DNA from: Streptomyces sp. NRRL F-5135
GTDB lineage: Bacteria; Actinomycetota; Actinomycetes; Streptomycetales; Streptomycetaceae
Length of the DNA: 64,000 nucleotides
Assembly (NCBI RefSeq): GCF_000719775.1
Contig: NZ_JOHR01000001.1
Location: 496,001 to 560,000, forward strand
Reading direction: 5' to 3'
The notes beneath the pieces were generated by a model that had not been told where the DNA came from, searched no databases, and saw only the letters and a list, made by a program, of their open reading frames with translations. Of this stretch, positions 48,677-57,751 are shown piece after piece (the stretch's first letter is position 1; each line of letters starts with the position of its first letter). The translations under genes were made by a program, and so were the position numbers.

Positions 48677-49444
48677 TCAGGTGGAGGTACGGGACTCCAG
48701 GTCGCGGCGGGTGTCGTCGCCGTACACGCCGGTCTCGTCGCCCCGTATGCCGTACCAGAGCTGGAAGCGGCCGACGGCCTCGGTCAGCGTGGTGTCGTAC
48801 GTACCGCTGACGCTGCCGCCGTCGTACACGTTGGGAATGCGCAGCAGCCGTTCCTGGAGGTCGGCCACCTCCGGCCCGCTGTCGCCCTCCCTCAGTACGC
48901 CGGGCCCGTCGGGGTCGGCGGCCGGCGGTGCCTGGGGCGCGGGGAGGCTCGGGGCGGAGGCGGTGGGCGCGGCGGCCGTGGGCGCGGCCCCCGGGGGTGG
49001 TGTCGCGGCCTGGGACCGGTCCTCCATGCCGTGCCAGGTCAGGAGCAGCGCCACGGCGAGTCCGGAGACGCCCGCCGCGGCCACGGACGTGACCAGGACG
49101 CCCCTGCCGCTCCATGGCCGATGGCCATAGGTCCGCTCCCGTCCCCGTACGGACGGGATCTCCTCGGTGTCGTACTCCTCGTCCTTCGCGTCCCCGGCCC
49201 GGCGGCCGTCCGAGCGGCCGTCCGGCGCCGGCGCATCGGTGCCCCCGGCGGCACGGTCGGCCACCGGCACCTGCTCCCACACCCCGCCCCGGTCGGCCGC
49301 CGGGTCGGTGGTGCCGGTGTGGTCGGGCCTGAAGAGGTCGTCGAAGTCCTTCAGCTCCCGGGGCCGGCGACGGCGCATGATCCGGGTGGGTTCGAGCACC
49401 GTACGCCGCGCGGGCTGCTGAGGGCGTTCGGGCGATGCACTCAC
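48677..49444 (-). CDS. Membrane protein with peptidoglycan-binding domain
   Basis: A 255-residue protein from GTG 49444 (VSASPERPQQPARR). An Arg/Asp-rich cytoplasmic part (about 1-115) precedes one hydrophobic segment (GVLVTSVAAAGVSGLAVALLL), an Ala/Pro/Thr-rich linker, and a C-terminal PG_binding_1 domain (VLREGDSGPEVADLQERLL ... TYDTTLTEAVGRFQLWYGI). It would reach from the cytoplasm to the cell wall. Its function is unknown. Monocistronic. Confidence 0.85.
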   Translation of the reverse strand: MSASPERPQQPARRTVLEPTRIMRRRRPRELKDFDDLFRPDHTGTTDPAADRGGVWEQVPVADRAAGGTDAPAPDGRSDGRRAGDAKDEEYDTEEIPSVRGRERTYGHRPWSGRGVLVTSVAAAGVSGLAVALLLTWHGMEDRSQAATPPPGAAPTAAAPTASAPSLPAPQAPPAADPDGPGVLREGDSGPEVADLQERLLRIPNVYDGGSVSGTYDTTLTEAVGRFQLWYGIRGDETGVYGDDTRRDLESRTST

Positions 49445-49678
49445 GGCGGCCTCCTTCCTGCCTGTCCGTACGACACCGGACGCTACCCCGGCTCCGTGGG
49501 GCGTGCGGGGCGAATGGGAGTAACGGCCTTCCGCCGGTGGCGAGTCGGCGGCCGACGCGCGGTGGCGCGCCCCTGTCGAGTGCCGACAGGGGCGAGGCGG
49601 TCGCCACCCGCGGCCGACGCCTCGTCCCGCAGGCGCACACCTCCCGCCCCGTGCCGTCCCGCTCGCGTGCCCGGGCTC
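49445..49678. other. Intergenic, nothing recognised
   Basis: 234 bases between two minus-strand genes. Short GTCGAGTGCCGAC-like inverted segments occur, but no clear promoter, gene or terminator was found. Confidence 0.4.
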
Positions 49679-50854
49679 TCAGCCGTCCGGCTCCGGCTCC
49701 TCGCGTCGAGGGCCGAGGCGTGACAGCAACTGTTCGGCCTCCAGCAGCAGGCCGCCACTGACCTGTGCCGTCGCCCCGGTCTGGTCCCGGAAGCCAGCGG
49801 CCAGGTCCTCGTACAGCGACCAGGCCCGCTCCCCGGCGGAGGCGTCGGCCCGCTGCGTACCCCCCGGACGTACCGACGCCGCCGCGAGGGCCTCCTCCTC
49901 CGCGTCGCACAACCCGGCCATCTCCTCCGCCAGGTCGGCGAAACGGGCGAGGAACGCCGCGTCGGGTGCGGTCAGCCCGGCCCGTTCGCCCGCCGTGCCG
50001 GCAAGGGTGCGGGTGAGGGCCGTCAGGTGGCCGACGACGCCGTCCCACAGCGCGTCGGCCTCCGCCGGCGGCTGGGGGAGTGGCCGTCGGCGCATCCGCA
50101 GGCCGGGGTTGAACCGGGCGCTCTCCGCGCTCCATCCCCGCGCTTCCGTCAGCGCGCGCAGCACCTGGTCCAGCCGCCGGGCCCGGTCGTGCCAGCCCGC
50201 CGCGTCCGAGGCGTCCCACTCCGCGCGCAGTCCGTCGGCCATGGCGCGCAGCAGCCCCGCGCTGTCCCGCGCCAGCCGTCGTAGCTGCTCGCGTACGTCC
50301 CGCAGGTGTACGGGCGGCAGGACGAAGGCGTTGACGCAGACCCCGATCGTGGCCCCGATCAGCGTCTCCAGCAGCCGGTGGCCGATCTCGGACAGGGAGT
50401 AGGCGCCGTAGGTGATGACGAACAGCGCCGTCGTCGCACCGTAGACGCCCTGCGCGCCGAGTCTGCGGTACGTACCGGCCAGCGCCATCACCGGCAGCGC
50501 GATCAGCATCGCCCCCAGCGTGTCACCGTCCGTCATCGCCATCGCCGCCGACGCCCACAACGTGCCCGCGACGATCACCGCGAGCTGCTGCATCCCGGCC
50601 AGCAGCGACCGGTAGACCGTCGCGTCGATCAGCACGAGCGCCGTCCACGGCGCCATCAGCGCGAGCGGCGCCGCCAGCCACCACCCCGTCAGCGCCCACG
50701 CGGCGACGGCCGCGCCCGCGGCCTTGAGAGCCTGCACCATCGTGTCCCGCTCGGGCCCCGGGGCCCGCAGCGCCGCGGCCGAGGACCGGCCGACGGCCGA
50801 CACCTCCCAGCTCAGCCACCACCACAGCGATGCCCACGGCCGACGCCCCGCCAC
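49679..50854 (-). CDS. FUSC-family membrane protein
   Basis: A 391-residue protein. GTG 50854 (VAGRRPWASLWWW) has GAGGAGG 8 bases upstream; ATG 50920 is an alternative that would read through a heptanucleotide repeat. Six hydrophobic helices lie in the N-terminal half (VQALKAAGAAVAAWALTGWW, ... GATIGVCVNAFVLPP). The soluble C-terminal half is helical (VHLRDVREQLRRLARDSAGLL...). This is the FUSC/aromatic-acid exporter layout. It probably exports an aromatic or stress compound; the substrate is unknown. Confidence 0.85.
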   Translation of the reverse strand: MAGRRPWASLWWWLSWEVSAVGRSSAAALRAPGPERDTMVQALKAAGAAVAAWALTGWWLAAPLALMAPWTALVLIDATVYRSLLAGMQQLAVIVAGTLWASAAMAMTDGDTLGAMLIALPVMALAGTYRRLGAQGVYGATTALFVITYGAYSLSEIGHRLLETLIGATIGVCVNAFVLPPVHLRDVREQLRRLARDSAGLLRAMADGLRAEWDASDAAGWHDRARRLDQVLRALTEARGWSAESARFNPGLRMRRRPLPQPPAEADALWDGVVGHLTALTRTLAGTAGERAGLTAPDAAFLARFADLAEEMAGLCDAEEEALAAASVRPGGTQRADASAGERAWSLYEDLAAGFRDQTGATAQVSGGLLLEAEQLLSRLGPRREEPEPDG

Positions 50855-50884
50855 CGCATCCGCCTCCTCTTCGGCTCCGACTCG

Positions 50885-50917
50885 TCCGGGTTCCGGGTTC
50901 CGGGTTCCGGGTTCCGG
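50885..50917. repeat. Heptanucleotide microsatellite (TCCGGGT)4
   Basis: TCCGGGT four times in tandem plus TCCGG. A unit of 7 would change the reading frame if the repeat number varied and if translation began at the upstream ATG (50920). Confidence 0.85.
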
Positions 50918-51202
50918 CATCGAGTGCCCCGTTCCCCCGGCCACATGGCACCGTGACCGGGGGCGAGGCACGTCCGGCCGGGAGCGTGGCCCCGCGCGGT
51001 CCGGCGATCATAGGCGGACGCGCGGCACCGTACCGGCCGGGCCGGGACCGTCCGGACCGGCGCGCGGACGCCCGCCGGAAGCCACACCGCACGACAACTC
51101 CGCCCCGCACAACGCGACAGGCCATGAGCGACAGGTCATGACCGAAGCCGCGGCCCACCGGACGCAGAACACACGTACGTCTCCGGAAAGACAGGTGCAC
51201 CC
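50918..51202. promoter_or_regulatory. Divergent promoter region with Lrp-site candidate
   Basis: Between the FUSC gene and lrp. GCGACAGGCCATGA and GCGACAGGTCATGA stand in tandem (51114-51141, 13 of 14 identical) about 60-90 bases before the Lrp start. They may be autoregulatory Lrp/AsnC sites. No gene seen. Confidence 0.45.
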
Positions 51203-51709
51203 GTGACCCAGCGCCGCTCCTCGCTCCCGCTCGACGAGCTGGACCGCAAGATCCTCTCGGCGCTGGTGGCCAACGCCCGCGCGAGTTTCGTCGAGATCGG
51301 CGCCTGCATCGGGCTCTCCGCGCCCGCCGTCAAGCGACGGGTGGACCGGATGCGCGAGGCCGAGGTCATCACCGGCTTCACCACCATCGTGCGCCCGGGA
51401 GCACTCGGCTGGCGTACGGAGGCCTACGTGGAGGTGTACTGCGACAGTGCCGCGCCGCCCCGCCGCATCGCCGAGGTCGCCCGCAAGTACCCGGAGATCG
51501 TGGCCGCCGTGACCGTCACCGGAGCCGCTGACGCGCTGCTGCACATCCGGGCCGCCGACATCGAACATTTCGAGAACGTCCTGGAGCAGATCAGGAACGA
51601 GCCGTTCATCCGCCGAACGGACAGCACCATCGTCCTGACCCATCTGCTGCCCGGCAGCCCGGACGCCGGCAGCCCCGCCGGACTGAGCGACGCAACGAAC
51701 GGTGGCTGA
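51203..51709 (+). CDS. Lrp/AsnC-family transcriptional regulator
   Basis: A 168-residue regulator from GTG 51203 (VTQRRSSLPLDELD), with AGGTG upstream. The N-terminal HTH is LDRKILSALVANARASFVEIGACIGLSAPAVKRRVDRMREAEVI. The C-terminal RAM ligand domain contains VTVTGAADALLHIRAADIEHFENVLEQI. Placed 158 bases before ddaH-rocD in the same direction, it is very likely their amino-acid-responsive regulator. Confidence 0.93.
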   Translation: MTQRRSSLPLDELDRKILSALVANARASFVEIGACIGLSAPAVKRRVDRMREAEVITGFTTIVRPGALGWRTEAYVEVYCDSAAPPRRIAEVARKYPEIVAAVTVTGAADALLHIRAADIEHFENVLEQIRNEPFIRRTDSTIVLTHLLPGSPDAGSPAGLSDATNGG

Positions 51710-51719
51710 GGCGCCGTCT

Positions 51720-51738
51720 CACGCAAGAACGCTGCGTG
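51720..51738. promoter_or_regulatory. Inverted repeat upstream of ddaH
   Basis: CACGCA-N7-TGCGTG, a 19-bp dyad of Lrp/AsnC site length. It precedes a possible promoter (TTGTCG at about 51759, TACCGT 18 bases later) of ddaH-rocD. Confidence 0.5.
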
Positions 51739-51867
51739 GGCGCGCAATCATGACGGCTTGTCGGCGATTTCCCGGAATTCCTACCGTGGAGACATCGAGC
51801 CGCCCGGCGCACCGAGCACGCGCCGGACGGCACCGGAGTCGTCCTTGGCGAGAGGAACACGTCCGTC

Positions 51868-52782
51868 ATGGCTTCATCCCCCGTCGCACCCCCGTCGCCG
51901 TTCGCGGACCCGCCGACGTCCGCACCGTCCGTCGCGCCGTCCGCACCGTCCGTCGCCCCGTCTGTCGTCACGTCCGGCGCACCCGGCCGGCCACGCCGTT
52001 ATCTGCTGTGCGCGCCCACGTACTTCGACGTGTCGTACGTGATCAACCCCTGGATGAGGCAGAACGTCACCGTCGACCGCGGCCGGGCGATGGCCCAGTG
52101 GCGGGCGCTCGCCGACGCCTACCGGGCGTACGGACACACGGTCGAGGAACTGGCACCCGCTCCCGGCCTCCCCGACATGGTGTTCGCCGCCAACGGGGCG
52201 GCGGTGGTCGGCGGCCGGGTGCTCGGCTCGCGGTTCCACGCGCCCCAGCGGCAGGCGGAATCGGCCCTGTTCCACCTCTGGTTCAAGGAGGCGGGGTTCG
52301 ACGTGCGGGAGCCGGAGTCCGTGTGCGAGGGGGAGGGCGACCTCATCCCGGTCGGGGATCTCGTCCTCGCGGGCACCGGCTTCCGTACCACCATCGCGGC
52401 GCACCACGAGGCACAGGAGCACTTCGGCCGGCCGACCGTGAGCCTGCGTCTGGTCGACCCGTACTTCTACCACCTCGACACAGCGCTGTTCGCGCTCGAC
52501 GACACGAACGTGGCCTACTACCCGGGGGCGTTCTCCGCCGGCAGCCAGGAAGTGCTGCGGACGCTGTTCCCCGACGCCGTGCTCGCGACGCGCGCGGACG
52601 CCCTGGCCTTCGGCCTCAACTCCGTGTCCGACGGCCGTCATGTCTTCATCGCCCCGGCGGCCACCGCGCTCGCCGCGCGCGTCGCGGACCGCGGTTACAC
52701 GCCCGTACCCGTCGACCTGTCCGAACTCCACAAGGCAGGCGGCGGGATCAAATGCTGCACCCAGGAGATCCGCATCTCATGA
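51868..52782 (+). CDS. ddaH: Dimethylarginine dimethylaminohydrolase
   Basis: A 304-residue amidinotransferase-fold enzyme. After a Pro/Ser/Ala-rich N-terminus (1-40), typical DDAH motifs appear: INPWMRQNVTVDR, PDMVFAANGA, H202 in FYHLDTALF and the nucleophile Cys296 in GGIKCCTQEI. It converts methylated arginine to citrulline and methylamine; related enzymes may use arginine or ornithine-type substrates. Coupled by ATGA to rocD, so it feeds an ornithine pathway. Confidence 0.92.
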   Translation: MASSPVAPPSPFADPPTSAPSVAPSAPSVAPSVVTSGAPGRPRRYLLCAPTYFDVSYVINPWMRQNVTVDRGRAMAQWRALADAYRAYGHTVEELAPAPGLPDMVFAANGAAVVGGRVLGSRFHAPQRQAESALFHLWFKEAGFDVREPESVCEGEGDLIPVGDLVLAGTGFRTTIAAHHEAQEHFGRPTVSLRLVDPYFYHLDTALFALDDTNVAYYPGAFSAGSQEVLRTLFPDAVLATRADALAFGLNSVSDGRHVFIAPAATALAARVADRGYTPVPVDLSELHKAGGGIKCCTQEIRIS

Positions 52783-54107
52783 GCGTCACCACCACCACGG
52801 ACGGCCGGACCGGCGCCGAGTCCGCCGCGCCCGCAACCGCCGCGCCCGCCGAGCACACGCCCACGCCGACCGGGCCCACGTCCGCCGTCGGACTCGGCGC
52901 CGGCGCGCGCCCCTCCGCCGAGGTGATCCGGGCGGAGGAAGCCGGCCTCGCGCACAACTACCACCCGCTGCCCGTCGTGATCGCGCGCGCCGAGGGATGC
53001 TGGGTCGAGGACGTCGAGGGAAGGCGCTACCTCGACCTGCTCTCCGGCTACTCGGCCCTCAACTTCGGCCACCGCCACCCCGCACTCGTCCAGGCGGCCC
53101 GTGACCAGCTCGACCGGCTCACGCTGACCTCGCGCGCCTTCCACAACGACCGGCTCGCCGGATTCGCGGAAGGGCTCGCCGAGCTGACCGGCCTGGATGT
53201 CACGCTCCCGATGAACACGGGCGCGGAAGCGGTGGAGAGCGCCATCAAGATCGCCCGCAAGTGGGCCTACGAGGTCAAGGGCGTGCCGGCCGACCGGGCG
53301 ACGGTCGTCGTCGCGGACGGCAACTTCCACGGCCGTACGACGACGATCGTCTCCTTCTCGACCGACCCTGTCGCGCGCGACGGATTCGGCCCGTTCACGC
53401 CGGGGTTCCGGGTGGTGCCGTACAACGACCTCGGGGCCCTCGAGGCGGCCGTCGACGAGACCACCGCCGCCGTGCTGGTGGAGCCGATCCAGGGCGAGGC
53501 GGGCGTCCTGATCCCCGACGACGGCTATCTGGCCGGCGTACGGGAGGTGACGCGGGCCGCCAACACGCTGTTCGTCGCGGACGAGATCCAGTCGGGGCTG
53601 GGCCGCACGGGCCGCACGCTGGCCGTCGAGCACGAGAACGTGACGCCCGATCTGGTGCTGCTCGGCAAGGCGCTCGGCGGCGGCATCGTGCCCGTCTCCG
53701 CCGTCGTGGGCCGCCGGGACGTGATGCGCGTCCTGCGCCCCGGTGAGCACGGCTCCACCTTCGGCGGGAACCCCCTGGCCGCGGCCGTCGGACAGGCGGT
53801 GATCGGCCTGCTGCGCACCGGTGAGTTCCAGGAGCGCGCCACGCGTCTGGGCGCCGTGCTGGAGGCGAACCTGCGTCCGCTGGTGGGCCGGGGCCTCCTG
53901 CGCTACCGGGCCCGTGGCCTGTGGGCGGGGCTGGACATCGACCCCGCGGTCGGCACCGGCCGGGAGATCAGCGAACGGCTCATGGCACGCGGTCTGCTGG
54001 TCAAGGACACACACGGCTCGACCATCCGGCTGGCGCCGCCGCTGACCATCGGCGAGGACGAGTTGACGGAGGCGATCGGGAAGGTGGCCGAGACGGTGGC
54101 GGGCTGA
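52779..54107 (+). CDS. rocD: Ornithine aminotransferase
   Basis: A 442-residue class III PLP aminotransferase. It has an Ala/Thr-rich N-terminal extension (1-45), then HNYHPLPVVIARAEGCWVEDVEG, MNTGAEAVESAIKIARKW, the PLP Asp in VADEIQSGLGRTG and the Schiff-base Lys in LLGKALGGGIVPVSA, all ornithine-aminotransferase forms. It makes glutamate-5-semialdehyde from ornithine. ATG overlaps ddaH. A strong terminator follows. Confidence 0.94.
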   Translation: MSVTTTTDGRTGAESAAPATAAPAEHTPTPTGPTSAVGLGAGARPSAEVIRAEEAGLAHNYHPLPVVIARAEGCWVEDVEGRRYLDLLSGYSALNFGHRHPALVQAARDQLDRLTLTSRAFHNDRLAGFAEGLAELTGLDVTLPMNTGAEAVESAIKIARKWAYEVKGVPADRATVVVADGNFHGRTTTIVSFSTDPVARDGFGPFTPGFRVVPYNDLGALEAAVDETTAAVLVEPIQGEAGVLIPDDGYLAGVREVTRAANTLFVADEIQSGLGRTGRTLAVEHENVTPDLVLLGKALGGGIVPVSAVVGRRDVMRVLRPGEHGSTFGGNPLAAAVGQAVIGLLRTGEFQERATRLGAVLEANLRPLVGRGLLRYRARGLWAGLDIDPAVGTGREISERLMARGLLVKDTHGSTIRLAPPLTIGEDELTEAIGKVAETVAG

Positions 54108-54175
54108 CCTCCGGTCGGGGCCGGTACGCCGCCCGCGGCCGGTCGGCCCGCCGGGGAGGCGGCCCCGGCGGCCCG

Positions 54176-54217
54176 CCGGGGCACGGAGGCGGTCCGCCGG
54201 CCGCCTCCGTGCCCCGG
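54176..54217 (+). terminator. Terminator after rocD
   Basis: Perfect 17-bp stem CCGGGGCACGGAGGCGG / CCGCCTCCGTGCCCCGG with an 8-base loop, 68 bases after the rocD stop. Confidence 0.88.
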
Positions 54218-54300
54218 CCCCTGATCCGAGCCCGGAACCCGCGGGCCCCACGTACTGTAGGTGCGGCGGAAAGAGCACCTACGGACGAGGACGGCTTCCC

Positions 54301-55320
54301 GTGCCGACGACCCCACGCCCCTTGCGGAAACTGGGCTTCCTGACCATCGGCCTGTTCGACGGCGCGGATCCCCGCCGGGGCCACGAGTCGACCCTGGAGA
54401 TCATCGAGCTCGGTGAGCGGCTGGGCTTCGACAGCGCCTGGGTGCGGCACCGTCATCTCCAGTACGGCATCTCCTCCCCGCTCACCGTCCTGGCGGCGGC
54501 CTCCCAGCGCACCAGCCGTATCGAACTGGGCACCGCGGTCATCCCGCTGGGGTGGGAGAACCCACTGCGGCTGGCGGAGGACCTGGCGACGGTGGACATC
54601 CTCTCCGGTGGCCGCCTCAACCCGGGGGTCAGCGTCGGGCCACCCATGCACTACGACCGGGTCAAGAGCGCGCTGTACCCCGACACCGCGGAGACGGAGG
54701 ACTTCGGCTACGCACGCGTGCGACGGCTGCTGGACTTCGTACGCGGCGAACCCGCCACCGACTTCAGCGGCACGGAGGGCTTCGAGGTGTTCTCCGACCG
54801 CGTCCAGCCCCACGCCCGCGGCCTGGGGCGCCGCATGTGGTACGGGGGCGGGAGCCTGCGGTCGGCGCGGTGGGCGGGCGAGCACGGGATGAACCTCTTG
54901 ACCAGCAGTGTCGTGAAGGCGGAGGAGTCGGAGGACTTCGCCGAGATCCAGCTGTCACACATACGGACCTTCCGCGCCCACCACCCGGACGGCGACCAAG
55001 CCCGGGTCTCCCAGGGGCTCGTCGTCCTCCCCACCGACACCGCCTCGCCCGCACAGCGCGCGAAGTACGAGGCCTACGCCCGGCAGCGGTTGCCGCGCAC
55101 CGCCACGCCCCAGGGACCGGGACGCCTGTTGTTCGCGCCCGACCTCGTCGGGCCCTCCGCCGAGATCGCCGAACGGCTCTTCGCCCATGCGGCGTTCCGT
55201 GAAGTCGACGAGGTGGCTTTCGCGTTGCCGTTCACCTTCGACCACGAGGACTATGTGCAGATCCTTACCGACATCGTCACCGGACTCGGCCCGGCCCTCG
55301 GCCGGCGCCCGGCCGCCTGA
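54301..55320 (+). CDS. LLM-class flavin-dependent monooxygenase
   Basis: A 339-residue luciferase-like TIM-barrel protein from GTG 54301. It has LGFLTIGLFDG, FDSAWVRHRHLQYGISSPLTVLAAASQRTSRIELGTAVIPL, and the flavin-phosphate region MWYGGGSLRSARWAGEHGMNLL. Members oxidise small organic compounds with reduced FMN or F420. The substrate is unknown. Monocistronic. Confidence 0.9.
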   Translation: MPTTPRPLRKLGFLTIGLFDGADPRRGHESTLEIIELGERLGFDSAWVRHRHLQYGISSPLTVLAAASQRTSRIELGTAVIPLGWENPLRLAEDLATVDILSGGRLNPGVSVGPPMHYDRVKSALYPDTAETEDFGYARVRRLLDFVRGEPATDFSGTEGFEVFSDRVQPHARGLGRRMWYGGGSLRSARWAGEHGMNLLTSSVVKAEESEDFAEIQLSHIRTFRAHHPDGDQARVSQGLVVLPTDTASPAQRAKYEAYARQRLPRTATPQGPGRLLFAPDLVGPSAEIAERLFAHAAFREVDEVAFALPFTFDHEDYVQILTDIVTGLGPALGRRPAA

Positions 55321-55439
55321 CGCGGCGGCCGGCACCCCGAGGAGGCCCCGCCACGGCGGCGTGCGGCGGCCTCAGCGCCCGGGACCGCGCACGTGCCCAC
55401 CCTCCTCCCCCGATGACGTCATCGAGCGGCACGGCACCG

Positions 55440-56033
55440 TCAGATACCGAACTCCGTGGGCGACACGCCGAGCGCGCCGCAGGCTTCGCGGATGGCGTAC
55501 TGCTCGGACGCCTCGAAGTACCCGTCGGCACCGGCGATGACGATGCCCGTCTGGATGACCGCGCGGGCCTCCGCCGGCTTCTTGGCGGCTTTGGCGATCT
55601 CCTGCAACGCCTCCGCCTTGCCCGCCTGGAAGTTGGCGACGAGCCGGTCCACGTGCTTGTTGAACCGCTGGCGGAGCTGGTCCGCCGGGAAGTTCTGCAG
55701 GACCTCGTTGGAGACGATCAGCTCCTCCACGCGCTGCCGCTCCGCTGGCTCCACATGCCCGTCGGCCGCGGCCACCAGCGCGCACATCGCCATGCTGGCG
55801 TCCCGGTAAGCGCCGCTCTTGAGTTCGGTCTTGACCGACGCGAGCTGAGATTTCAGCACGCCGATCAGCTGCGCCTTGGAGCCGCCGGAGGACGACCCCG
55901 AGCCGTGACCCGGCCCGTGGCCGCTCGGCTGCCCCTGCCCGAAGGGGCCCTGCCCCTGCCCGTGCCCGCCCGATCCCCGAGCGCTCTGGGACTGCTGGAG
56001 GTTCTTGGCCTGGTCCTTGATCCGGTCCCACAT
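55440..56033 (-). CDS. TerB-family protein
   Basis: A 197-residue soluble protein from ATG 56033 (MWDRIKDQAKNLQQ). A Gly/Gln/His/Ser-rich linker (about 18-48) precedes a TerB helical domain with acidic metal-binding residues (AAADGHVEPAERQRVEELI and AGADGYFEASEQYAIREAC). TerB proteins act in the metal-dependent Ter stress systems. It stands alone here, as often in Streptomyces, without other ter genes. Confidence 0.9.
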   Translation of the reverse strand: MWDRIKDQAKNLQQSQSARGSGGHGQGQGPFGQGQPSGHGPGHGSGSSSGGSKAQLIGVLKSQLASVKTELKSGAYRDASMAMCALVAAADGHVEPAERQRVEELIVSNEVLQNFPADQLRQRFNKHVDRLVANFQAGKAEALQEIAKAAKKPAEARAVIQTGIVIAGADGYFEASEQYAIREACGALGVSPTEFGI

Positions 56034-56227
56034 AGCCACTGGTGCCACCTCGACTTCTGCTGCTGTCTGTCCGGCCTTGGTCGTCGGTCGCGCTTCTTCG
56101 CGGTCCCCCAGGGGAACGCCCCCGGGAGTCACCGGGTTCCCCCATGGCAAAGACGAGGCAAAGTCCCGCTGCCCGCCGACGATAGCCAGGAAAGGCCAAG
56201 GACGCGAGGCGTCGATAGCATGAACAT

Positions 56228-56575
56228 ATGAGAAGCCGTCAACAACTGCCGTTCCTGGGCTTCGCCTTGGCCGGCCTCGCACTGGTCCTCTGGCTGTTGT
56301 TGAGCCCACCCGACTCGGGAGTGAGCGGCGGGGAGTGCCGTCCCGCCTTGAGCCTCGGATTCGGCGAGGAGGGCAGGGAAGCGTTCGAAGACAGCAAGGC
56401 GAGCGTGTCCGACGATGCCGACTGGGGCCACCAGGTGCTCAATGTCTGCTCGGGCAAACAGAACACCCGGCTCTCCTGGGCTCTCCTCGCCGTGCTGCCG
56501 ACAAGCGTGGCGGCGGCCGCGGCATGGGCCCGTCGCCCCCGCCCTTCCGCGCAGGACGCGCACGAGCCCCGGTGA
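56228..56575 (+). CDS. Small membrane protein
   Basis: A 115-residue protein from ATG 56228 (MRSRQQLPFLGFALAG) with hydrophobic helices at about 8-26 and 83-101 and an extracytoplasmic loop containing two cysteines (GECRPAL, NVCSGKQ). The loop conservation pattern suggests a disulfide. It ends in a basic tail. No family recognised. Confidence 0.6.
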   Translation: MRSRQQLPFLGFALAGLALVLWLLLSPPDSGVSGGECRPALSLGFGEEGREAFEDSKASVSDDADWGHQVLNVCSGKQNTRLSWALLAVLPTSVAAAAAWARRPRPSAQDAHEPR

Positions 56576-56612
56576 CGCCGGGTCGGTACTGGGGGCGCTG
56601 TTGGACCGATCG

Positions 56613-56912
56613 GTGGTGCGCATCGGCAAGGCGTCCGCGGATGCCCGTCGCTTCGACCGGGAGACGATCCGCGCGGTCTCGGACGTGTGGGACAACAACA
56701 CCCTCCCGCTGTTCTGGGCTGCCGGCACGGCGGACACCGAAGAGCGGGAACGCCGGGCGCTGACCGTACTGGAGTGGATGGCCGGTCACAGCGAGCGACG
56801 GCGCGGGGGGATGGCCGAGGAGGCAGCAGCGGCGGGATACGAGAGCGCCACCTCGGCAAGCCGCCTCGACCTGCACCACGGAGCCCTGTGCGTTGCCGCT
56901 CGGGACGACTGA
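56613..56912 (+). CDS. Small protein of unknown function, start uncertain
   Basis: About 99 residues from GTG 56613 (VVRIGKASADARRF); TTG 56601 is possible. It is soluble and helical, with DVWDNNTLPLFWAAG and ERRALTVLEWMAGHS. Coding bias is good to the stop. It could also be the 3' remnant of a longer gene whose 5' part is lost, since the overlapping 5' region codes for the preceding membrane protein in another frame. Confidence 0.45.
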   Translation: MVRIGKASADARRFDRETIRAVSDVWDNNTLPLFWAAGTADTEERERRALTVLEWMAGHSERRRGGMAEEAAAAGYESATSASRLDLHHGALCVAARDD

Positions 56913-56944
56913 GCGCGTCAGTGACCTGACAGCCAGGGGGTGTG

Positions 56945-57751
56945 TCAGGTTCGCAGGCCGCCAGAGGCGGTGAGGCGCTCTCCGGTGACCCACGCGGCGT
57001 CGTCGGAGGCGAAGAAGACCGCCGCCCGCGCCAGATCCTTGGGCTGGCCGATACGGCCCAGGGGGGTGCGCCCGATCATGTCCGTCTCGGCGTCACTGCC
57101 GATGAAGCCGGCCGCGTGGATACCTTCCGTCTCCACACCGCCCGGGGCCAGCGTGTTCACTCGGATCCCGCGCGGGCCGAGCTCGGCGGCCAGGACTCGC
57201 GTCAAGGCATCGACGGCGCCCTTCGTCGCGGCGTACACCGACATCCCCGGCACAGCGCGGGCACTGTCCAGCGATCCGATGTTGATGACCGATCCGCCGT
57301 CGGACCCGAAGTACTTGAGGGCTTCCTGGATCGTACGGATCGGTCCGGTCACGTTGACGGAAAGCTGACGGTCGATCTCCTGCTGCGTGACGGTCTCCAG
57401 CGGCTGTGGGTGATAGACACCGGCATTGTTGACGAGGATGTCGAGCCGGCCGTACGCGTCCACGGTCCTGGCGAAGAGGCGCTCAACATCCGCAGGCACC
57501 GACACGTCGCCCTGCACGGCGATCGCGGTCCCCCCTCGCGCCTGGATGTCCCGCACCACCCGCTCGGCGCCGGCGGCACTGGAGGCGTAGTTGACCACGA
57601 CCGACGCTCCGGCCGCAGCGAACTCCCGCGCGATGCCCGCCCCGATGCCCTTGGAAGCACCCGTCACGAGCGCGACCTTTCCCGCCAGTCTCGAATCGGC
57701 GTTCTTCGGCGATACTCCGTCGCCGCGGCCAACGCCTGCCTGATTTGCCAT
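56945..57751 (-). CDS. SDR-family oxidoreductase
   Basis: A 268-residue classical SDR. ATG 57751 (MANQAGVGRGDG) has GGGAG 8 bases upstream. TGASKGIGAGIA, NNAG, catalytic YAATK with an upstream Ser in IGSLDSA, and the C-terminal GGLRT. Close in form to 3-oxoacyl-ACP reductase/glucose dehydrogenase-like enzymes. It is divergent from the LysR gene, which probably controls it. Confidence 0.93.
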   Translation of the reverse strand: MANQAGVGRGDGVSPKNADSRLAGKVALVTGASKGIGAGIAREFAAAGASVVVNYASSAAGAERVVRDIQARGGTAIAVQGDVSVPADVERLFARTVDAYGRLDILVNNAGVYHPQPLETVTQQEIDRQLSVNVTGPIRTIQEALKYFGSDGGSVINIGSLDSARAVPGMSVYAATKGAVDALTRVLAAELGPRGIRVNTLAPGGVETEGIHAAGFIGSDAETDMIGRTPLGRIGQPKDLARAAVFFASDDAAWVTGERLTASGGLRT

